Assembly: GCA_038501625.1 (NCBI GenBank)
Contig: JAZAYU010000053.1
Span: forward strand, 668,501 to 732,500
Origin: Corbicula japonica
Taxonomy: Eukaryota > Mollusca > Bivalvia > Venerida > Cyrenidae
DNA length: 64,000 nucleotides
Direction: 5' to 3'
Made by a program: the position numbers and the translations under genes. Position 1 is the stretch's first letter; each line of letters opens with the position of its first letter. Positions 58,401 to 64,000 of this stretch are shown here, in pieces. The notes beneath the pieces were generated by a model. The model worked only from the letters and a program-made list of their open reading frames with translations. It did no database searches and was not told where the DNA came from.

Positions 58401-61400
58401 TAAGTACATATCAAGCCAAGCATTGTGGTAAAGTTTCATTAAATCCCCACCAGTAGTTTAGGAGGAGTTGCGTTCACGAGATATATTCCTATTAAAACTA
58501 ATGTAAATGGAAGTATCAAAGGGCCATAACTTCTGAACGGAACATGTAAGAGCGAAACCCCACCTTCATGCACAACTACATATCAAGCCAAGCATTGTGG
58601 TAAAGTTTCATTAAATTCCCACCAGTAGTTTAGGAGGAGTTGCGTTCACGAGTATATCGGACGGATGGACGGACGGACGGACAGGAGCAACTCTTAATGC
58701 CCGTCGCCATTTCATGGCGGGGGCATAATAAAAATAAACAAAAAAACAGACACCACCAATAACTGTCGTACACAAAATTAATTACAAACAATATGCAGTA
58801 TAGTCCTATGGCAGAAAATCGTCGTCTTTAAGTTTTTTTATCGATGGAGAAATTTCTTTGCAGTGTAATAAAACAATTATTTGGTTTCTTGACAGGGTGT
58901 GTACATTGCCTGTCTAGGAGCCGTATTACCCTCGCCTCACACACCCTGTCAAGAAACCAAATAACTATATAATATTCAGTTTGTCATGTGAATAATTTTC
59001 CAAAACAAACATAATCACGAATACAGAGTCAACAAGAGCAAAGAGGTGAGAGAGATGTGTCTACACTTGAAAAGTATAGTATTTTTCGTTGTTGCTCATT
59101 CTTCCTCAATGAGTTATCAGTTTATACCCTGGTGAATATTTTATTATGTTTACATGACACTGTGCATGCATACGCCTAATAAATCAGCTTCATTTGCATC
59201 TCTCACCATTAGGCATCAAAGTTTTGTACTTAATAACAAAATTAATTATCCATGTAAAATATGTAAACAATTTGGTTTCTTAGGCCTTTGTTCTGTTTTC
59301 GTCTGTGTTGTTATCAATTTTATGAATTTCTGCCTTACTTTATTAACAGTTTTTATATAATTATGGAAAGTCACTTTAACATTATGTTTTGATCTGCATA
59401 ATCACAAATACAGATAGATGAATATACCATCAGCTCCTTCATCGTCCCAGTCAAGTGTCTTCTGTAACGGAATGGCGTCATTCTGAAGGTCCGAGGGAAT
59501 CTCATGGTTCTCTGAAAACATAACAATCACTTTCTGTTTAAAAGTTAAAAAAAAAAGGATGTCAAAATAGTGAGACCAATGTCCGAGTAATTGTCCAAGA
59601 CTGGGAACTTATTCCAATCTGGAATTTTCATGAAGAATCTGCAATAAGTCTGAACAAGTAATAGGTAAAAAAATGGGACCCCAGCTCTTCTTTTTTGGAA
59701 GACAGGGAAAGGCGAGAGGCTAGTTTAAGTTTAATGTCAGTTACTTTGGTGAATATTAAATGATAAATAGTCAACTTTATAAAAGCTTTACAGAATAAAT
59801 TACGTAAAAGAGCAAAAATATAAAGTATTTTGGGGAGAGTTTAAGAGTACTTCTTGGAAATGATGCAGACCACAGTGTTAATACGAGGGGTGATCAATAA
59901 ATTCGCGGAAAAGTGTTCTCGTTTATTTAGCATGCGTGCGTTTTCAGTAATTTTTTTACACATTTCAACATCACTTAATTCTGCTTAGATCCGAAAATTT
60001 CACGGCGATTGCTTATTATTGTTACTATAGTAACATCACCTAGCGAATCCCAGCCCAACGTCATATTGACGTCAACGACGTTGGAACTGCCCATGACAAC
60101 TTACCATTAATTATTGTCCAGTATGTCTAGTCTTTTTAAATATATTCACCCCTAAACGATACGCACTTCCTACATCTGGCTATCCAGGCATCTACAAAAC
60201 TTCTCCTAAATGACTCAGTCTTAATATTCGAGATTGCGACCTTCACTGCAGAGGAAAGTTCGTCAATGCTGTCGAAGTGGATTCCCCGGAGGTTGCTCTT
60301 GACCACAGGAACAAGGGAAAAGTCACATGGTGACAGGTCGGGGCTGTACGGCGGGTGCTCTAGAAGTTCGAATCCAAGCTCCTGTACATGCTGATCCAGG
60401 TCTCGTCGGCAGTCACGATCTTCTCGATGAGGGCATACCCTTCGTGCTCATACCACTGTATCATCCGTTTACAAGACTCAGTTCTTAGCCGCTTCTACTC
60501 ATCAGTCAGTTGTTTTGGAATCCAGCGTGCACAGACTCGTCTCATGTAAAGTTTGTCATGGATGATGTTGAACACTGTTCCGTAACTACAGTCAACTCTT
60601 TCAGTTATCTCGCGAATCGTAAGGCACATATCTTTGTCCAGCAGATCCTTAAAGTCAGCGACGTACGATGACGTCTTCGTCAACGGGCGGCCGCTGCGCT
60701 CGTCATCACCAGTGTCTTGTCGACCCTCCTTGAACCTGTTATATCATTTATAAACCGCCGTCTTTATCACTGATGAATCTCCATAAGCCTGTTGTAGCAT
60801 TTCAATAGTTTTTCCTCGCGAAATTCCATTTAACACGCAAAATTCAATAGCTGATCGCTGTTCGATACTCATTTTAACACCTGTCATCAAAGAATACTGC
60901 TTTTGTTTACCTTCATAACGTCATAAAAAAAATTTTCGTCATGAACGTCATGCCTAATATTGGCAGAATCTTCACTTATAATTTGGTTGACGTGCGTTAG
61001 CTACGGGATGAATAAGACGCCGTGATTCGTACCTTTGTTGATAGGAAAATATGGAATTTTGGGCTGAGATGACATCAATGGCGTTACTAAGGAAACCATT
61101 CCTCAGACATAAATAGGGTCTCTGGTCTATAATTTTACTTATCAATAGACAAAATATGGATTGGGTTCATGGAGAAATTTCCTAAATGTACTTTCATAAA
61201 TAACTAAATTGGAACACTTTTCCGCGAATTTATTGATCATCCCTCGTATCTATTCCAAGTCTGACATTAACATTGTAATAGATGAAAAGGGAACTTTGAA
61301 AGCCACTGAACACGACAAATATGAAAATACTGCTGGCTTGGTTTGATTGAGCCTGTTCATGGGCAGTAATGGGAATGCATATTACTACCCACGCCACCTA

Positions 61401-61825
61401 GCCCCAAGTTGAGCGCAACTCAGTAATTACACCAATTAAATAGTATAATTTCGATCCATCCCAAACGATGGTAATACTATGGTAAGTTGTTTTAAAGTTA
61501 CTGACCATGTGCATTAATACTTGATAATGGCTGTGCGCTGTGGAAGCACACAATGGTTTTATGAGAGCAATAACATATTCATAATGCAATGTGTAAAACA
61601 ACTGTCGCAAAATGTGCTCATAACAGCTGATTGGCCTCAACAAAGAGTTTTACTGTACATGTACATCATCAGGGTTCTTTCATCTGATTAATATCACACA
61701 CAAATTTAAAATTTACCATCTAAGGCACTTTTCAATCGTAGTTTCTTTTCTTGAATGGTTCTCTCTCTATTTTCAATGGATTTTCTATAAATATACTCTC
61801 TTCTCAATCTTGCTTGCCGTCTCAA
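46427..61825 (-). CDS. IMP4: U3 small nucleolar ribonucleoprotein IMP4 (all coding exons except the initiator Met)
   Basis: Minus-strand exons 61825-61717, 59511-59428, 50711-50602, 50376-50089, 49365-49271, 47817-47741 and 46539-46427 join in frame to 291 residues plus a Met, against 291 in human IMP4. The protein begins [15 protein letters not shown], the basic N-terminus of IMP4. It then holds [30 protein letters not shown], the Brix core [60 protein letters not shown] and, near the end, [17 protein letters not shown]. Partners in other species are IMP3 and MPP10 in the SSU processome, where the complex helps U3 snoRNA pair with pre-rRNA in the nucleolus. The first exon seen starts after an acceptor directly at the second codon, so the ATG must sit alone at the end of an upstream exon. 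The 8.7-kb intron between the second and third observed exons is full of transposons. Confidence 0.95.
47350..47525. repeat. Family A MITE, decayed
   Basis: ACAGCACATCCATGCCGTCT and TGATCTGGATCTACACTGGT remain. Both termini are lost. Confidence 0.5.
47857..48072. repeat. Family A MITE copy
   Basis: TTTAACCATTTACATCATAG on the left, GGATCGAGATCAGCCGGCAT inside, and ATCCATGAAGTTAA on the right. The right TTAA is shared with the next element at 48068. Confidence 0.6.
48068..48627. mobile_element. MITE with 19-bp TIRs beginning TTAAAGGGAGATGTG
   Basis: TTAAAGGGAGATGTGCAGG at the left and CCTACACATCTCCCTTTAA at the right are inverted complements with one mismatch. The inside (about 520 bp) includes GTCACGTGATCACTTC and has no usable frame. 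It sits exactly at the TTAA that ends the neighbouring family A copy. Confidence 0.8.
50836..51105. repeat. Short element with TGCCCCC/GGGGGC ends (family D), copy 1
   Basis: AACTAGAATGTGTCCTAGGA then GATGCCCCCATTGC opens. ATATGCCTCCCATTTTGTGG followed by GGGCGTAAAAAATG closes. It holds AAAGGGCCATAACTCTGG, a phrase shared with the larger relatives at 56650 and 58340. Confidence 0.65.
51190..51345. repeat. Family A MITE, central part only
   Basis: TGTCTGATCAGGATCTACAT and GTGGACAGTGTAGATACTGA remain. Confidence 0.5.
51413..54283 (+). mobile_element. Possible hAT-derived element in an IMP4 intron
   Basis: ATACTGGCGCGC at 51413-51424 and its exact complement GCGCGCCAGTAT at 54272-54283 bracket a stretch that holds a ZNF862/hAT-like C-terminus (53310-53489) on the strand opposite to IMP4. 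The stretch 51900-52900 is clearly richer in G+C than its surroundings. It carries CACGTG and GCCATTTTGG motifs typical of animal promoters. No 8-bp target duplication was seen next to the 12-bp repeats, so the boundaries are tentative. Confidence 0.4.
52595..53489 (+). pseudogene. hAT-family/ZNF862-like gene remnant, N-terminus joined to C-terminal dimerisation segment
   Basis: The second exon begins after a strong acceptor (TTAATTTCAG, ending 53307). It codes [32 protein letters not shown] and [16 protein letters not shown] before TAA at 53487. This is the pattern that closes hAT-derived proteins such as ZNF862 and KIAA1586. Upstream, two overlapping frames are open: one from 52591 gives [12 protein letters not shown], resembling the start of many such proteins, and ends at 52728; the other (52595-52900) gives a Ser/Thr/Pro/Arg-rich stretch. 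A donor CAG|GTGTCG at 52866 would splice this second frame in phase to the C-terminal exon, about 150 residues in all. The whole catalytic middle is missing, so it is either a domesticated stub or a dead remnant. Confidence 0.55.
55021..56620. repeat. Tandem array C-III, related to C-I
   Basis: It opens AGAGGGCCATGATGGCCCTT then CACTCACCAGAG, as in C-I. After about three older units containing GTGACCTTGACCTT, about eight units of about 145 bp follow with TTTTTAGTAACAGTGACCTA and GACCAAGTTTCATG, the C-I unit. The C-I-type right end (CAGGTGAGCTAAAA) is missing. Confidence 0.75.
56629..56651 (+). repeat. Interstitial telomere-like repeat, copy 1
   Basis: Nearly four TTAGGG units in a row, followed by TAAAAAGGCCCATAACTC. 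TTAGGG is the usual animal telomere unit, including molluscs. Confidence 0.9.
56778..56807 (+). repeat. Interstitial telomere-like repeat, copy 2
   Basis: TTAGGG units interrupted once by TTAGCG, in the same orientation and with the same 3' neighbour (TAAAAAGG then CCATAACTC) as copy 1, 149 bp away. The pair is therefore part of a duplicated repeat unit. Confidence 0.9.
57112..57138. repeat. (GACG)n simple repeat
   Basis: About six GACG units. Similar short runs close C-I (GACGACGG), C-II (ACGGACGG) and the family D copy at 58666-58680, so the run looks like a regular component of these elements. Confidence 0.85.
57411..58732. mobile_element. Family D element with 173-bp tandem units
   Basis: AACTAGAAATGTGTCC, AAAGGACACGGATGCCCCCG open and CATTTCATGGCGGGGGCATA closes, giving short inverted ends (TGCCCCCGC and GCGGGGGCA). 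The left half holds GTGACCTTGACCTTGGACCT units. The right half has three near-identical units of about 173 bp with AAAGGGCCATAACTTCTGAA and CACCAGTAGTTTAGGAGGAG. A GACG-type run precedes the right end. Confidence 0.75.
58877..58964. repeat. Perfect 25-bp inverted repeat hairpin
   Basis: TTATTTGGTTTCTTGACAGG (continuing GTGTG) is exactly mirrored after about 38 bases by CCTGTCAAGAAACCAAATAA. It lies 7 bp beyond the right end of the 4.4-kb composite. This is probably a tiny MITE; no terminator role is likely in this intron. Confidence 0.85.
59884..61246. mobile_element. Complete-length mariner-type transposon with TA target duplication
   Basis: CGAGGGGTGATCAATAAATT (continuing CGCGGAAAAGTGTT) at the left and its complement AATTTATTGATCATCCCTCG at the right are near-perfect terminal inverted repeats of about 34 bp. 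They are flanked by TA at 59882-59883 and 61247-61248. The element is 1363 bp, a normal size for mariner. It sits in the IMP4 intron between the first two observed exons. Both ends look recent, but the transposase is broken. Confidence 0.93.
60136..60872 (-). pseudogene. Mariner transposase, inactivated by stops and an internal deletion
   Basis: The frame starts ATG AGT ATC at 60872 and gives [20 protein letters not shown], the first helix-turn-helix region. A TGA then replaces an expected Trp (VYK*YNRFKEG). [20 protein letters not shown] and [15 protein letters not shown], the second helix-turn-helix and linker, are followed by TAG. Next comes the first catalytic Asp in TADETW. After about six more residues the sequence jumps, with a frame change, to [20 protein letters not shown], which holds the third catalytic Asp. 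The segment carrying the second Asp is missing. The frame closes at 60136. It cannot encode an active enzyme. Confidence 0.9.
61333..61425. repeat. Short hairpin repeat (family H), copy 3
   Basis: CTTGGTTTGATTGAGCCTG, GGGCAGTAATGGGAATGCAT and GTTGAGCGCAACTCAG correspond to the 3145-3235 copy in reverse orientation. Confidence 0.65.
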
Positions 61826-64000
61826 CTGAAAAAATATTAACATTTCATTGAAACAATAACCTGTAACATTGATTCAATCAGTTTGTAGATGTCAATCAAT
61901 GGGTATCAAGGCGCAAAGCATATCTATCACAATATATCGTGATACAGGCCTGCTGTATCACAATACTTATCCGGAAATGTTGTTGGGAACTTTAATATGC
62001 ATTTGAAGTTAACCATCGGTTCATGAAATGTAATTAACAATGTGTATTTTAGAACAGTTGTGACGGTTATTTTCAAAACAATTCGGAGTTTTAACGACTA
62101 GATTTTAAAGGTGGCTGAACTTTCTCCTTATGTTCAAGAGAACAGAAACAGTTTCCTCCACAGAGGGTTCACATTCCACCTTTGTATTTTCAGACAACAA
62201 CATTGTTTTGATGATGTTGCCACAAATAAGCTGTTAAATGTGAATTTCCACCCAATCATTTGACCATCTTTTTATATGTAAAACAAACAGCAACATTTTA
62301 TTTATATTATAATATACAGTTTGTCAACCAGTTCCGGTTAACTTTATTATTTCCTATCCCATGATATAAATATTTCAGTAGACCAAGTGAAAAAACTATT
62401 GAGAATAGCATTTAAACTACCTAAACATTGACTACTGTAACTTTTGAACTATTGTTTACTTCTGGTCAAGCTCTGCATCTACAAAGATTAGTGTGCAAAA
62501 TTTGGCAAAGTGCAGCAGTTAAGGATGACATTCATCACAAAAACAAAACTTAAATGGCCCTAAAATGGCCTTTTCAAAGGATAAAATGGGAAGTACAACT
62601 GATGAAAAGGTACGCCCAAAACTAGAGGATGTGGCTGGTTAGCCTATTGGTCATGTACCAAGGTCATTAGCACCCTACTTCAGATATCAAAGATGGTAAA
62701 ATGTTTCTGGAAGTTACTCGGTCACCAGTATCTAGCAACCCACATGACCAGCTTCACATAATGACAGGTGGTGTTGTGCAATCTCACTAAAGTCAGATAT
62801 AACAAACTGTTAGATCTGATGACGGCCCTCAGACATCATACATAAGCTATAGCGGTTTTCCCCGATACCATTTTTAGAAATTGTCAACACAGGAAGCATG
62901 ATCTATAACGTTCGCAAAATGATCTGAAGATGTCATTAAATTACAATTAATGCAATACTACATAAACACATATATCTTCAGTTAAATACGTCTTAAGCAG
63001 GCTGTAAACACTTTCCATGGTTTAAAATACTAAGTTTACTTTCACTTTTGCAATTTTGTAGGCGACAATCTGATTGGTTCAATGGGTTAGTAATAAAAGC
63101 ACGTTTAAGTTACTCGTCGTCAGATCCTGATAGCGTAGCGGTTTTCAGGAGATGATTTTAATCAGATTGGGTGTTGTGCTACTATGTTATTGTATCATTT
63201 CTCCCCTATGTTAAGATGACTTAAATGTTGCATCATCACACAGTGCATTACCTGACAGCTGTTCAATGGAACTTGTGATGCCATGAATGTTTTAATACTT
63301 TTGATAATACTTTAATAAAAAAACTTTTCTTATTGCATAGTTATATTATTTTATTTATTACACATAATTTTCAAAATCAGAAAACATGTGGAAATATATT
63401 TTGTATATCAAACCATTACACAGCTGTCAAATTTGGTAGTCAAAAACACATTGAGAGATGTTCACCGATTTATATTCGGAACTGACTGAATTAACAGGAA
63501 AAATATTATACAACCTTATCTAACATGAGACATTAATTCCTTGTCCCAGAGTATTTCAAGCTAATAATATACAGCAAATGTTTCAGTGGTCATGCATGCT
63601 ATTTTAAAATAATAGCCATAAAATTTTTGAAAAATAAATTAATAGCCAAAGTTTCACATGCGTGGGAAATAGCATTATAATTATTTGTTTTGTTTTTTAA
63701 TTCACATGATTTTATCTAAGATAACGTCTATGTTATGAAGATTAACTGTTAATTATTACTTTATTTAGTTAACCTTGTCAATGAAAATAATTGGCTTTAT
63801 GTAAAATTACTGACGATTTTTAATAATATGACATTCTTCACTTGCTATTGTAGACAAAATCAATTGGATTCACTGCTATGTAAACTTGTCATTTGTATAC
63901 TAAAAAAGGATCTTTATATGTCGAGACAGTCTTAACCAAACCATGTAAAATATTGCATTAAAGTTCTGTACAAATAATTCAATTCACATAAATTTTCTGC
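61826..64000. other. Upstream IMP4 intron, no feature supported
   Basis: The intron before the first observed IMP4 exon continues to the window end. Several CAT triplets preceded by AC on the plus strand (ATG|GT on the minus strand), for example near 62011 and 62864, could carry the initiator codon, but none can be chosen without transcript data. Confidence 0.5.

Larger units (their letters stand above)
54446..58870. mobile_element. 4.4-kb composite with 22-bp terminal inverted repeats
   Basis: TATTACACTGCAAAGAAATT (54446 onward) is matched by its complement AATTTCTTTGCAGTGTAATA ending at 58870. TA lies directly outside CACTG at both ends. At least three other repeat units are nested inside (54717-57178, 55021-56620, 57411-58732). 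There is no transposase frame. The whole lies in an IMP4 intron. Confidence 0.75.

Noticed and set aside
58877..58964. Perfect inverted repeat considered as a transcription terminator or small-RNA gene
   Set aside because: It lies within an IMP4 intron next to a transposon cluster, with no promoter and a 38-base loop. A short MITE is the simpler reading.

Overview
This is intron-rich, AT-rich animal nuclear DNA with no operons or bacterial gene structure. Three features together point to a mollusc, most likely a bivalve: long introns crowded with short inverted-repeat transposons, tandem-repeat-carrying elements whose ends read as hairpins, and interstitial TTAGGG stretches. The species cannot be fixed from the sequence. 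A run of exactly 500 N (40530-41029) marks an assembly gap.

Three conserved protein genes lie head to tail on the minus strand. (1) At 3652-8850 are the first three coding exons of an ESRP/Fusilli-type epithelial splicing regulator; the RRM exons are outside the window. (2) At 19981-39946 is a complete CLC-family Cl-/H+ antiporter of the ClC-6/ClC-7 type. It has 17 coding exons that join in frame to 875 residues, with both transport glutamates and two C-terminal CBS domains, but an unusual GPEGP gating motif. (3) At 46427-61825 is IMP4, the Brix-domain protein of the U3 snoRNP, with seven coding exons making 291 residues; only the initiator Met is missing, apparently carried by a separate upstream exon. 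The three genes have unrelated jobs (splicing, endolysosomal ion exchange, rRNA processing), so their order is read as synteny, not as a functional cluster.

Most of the rest is mobile DNA. A TTAA-flanked MITE family ('family A', about 240 bp, piggyBac-like ends) has roughly 28 copies or fragments, most of them in or around the CLC gene. A near-perfect palindromic MITE of about 140 bp ('family B') has about ten. Three elements carry different tandem arrays, two of them with the same terminal modules (22657-24070, 42685-44697; the third, 55021-56620, shares the left module). The 8.7-kb second intron of the observed IMP4 model holds a plus-strand hAT/ZNF862-like gene remnant and a 4.4-kb composite in which inverted-repeat elements sit inside one another. 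The next intron upstream in the gene holds a complete but dead mariner.

Stretches not listed below (for example 9000-12100, 25450-27030, 31380-31800, 61830-64000) hold no coding signal I can support. All exon coordinates come from reading conserved protein similarity together with GT/AG signals by eye; no alignment was run.
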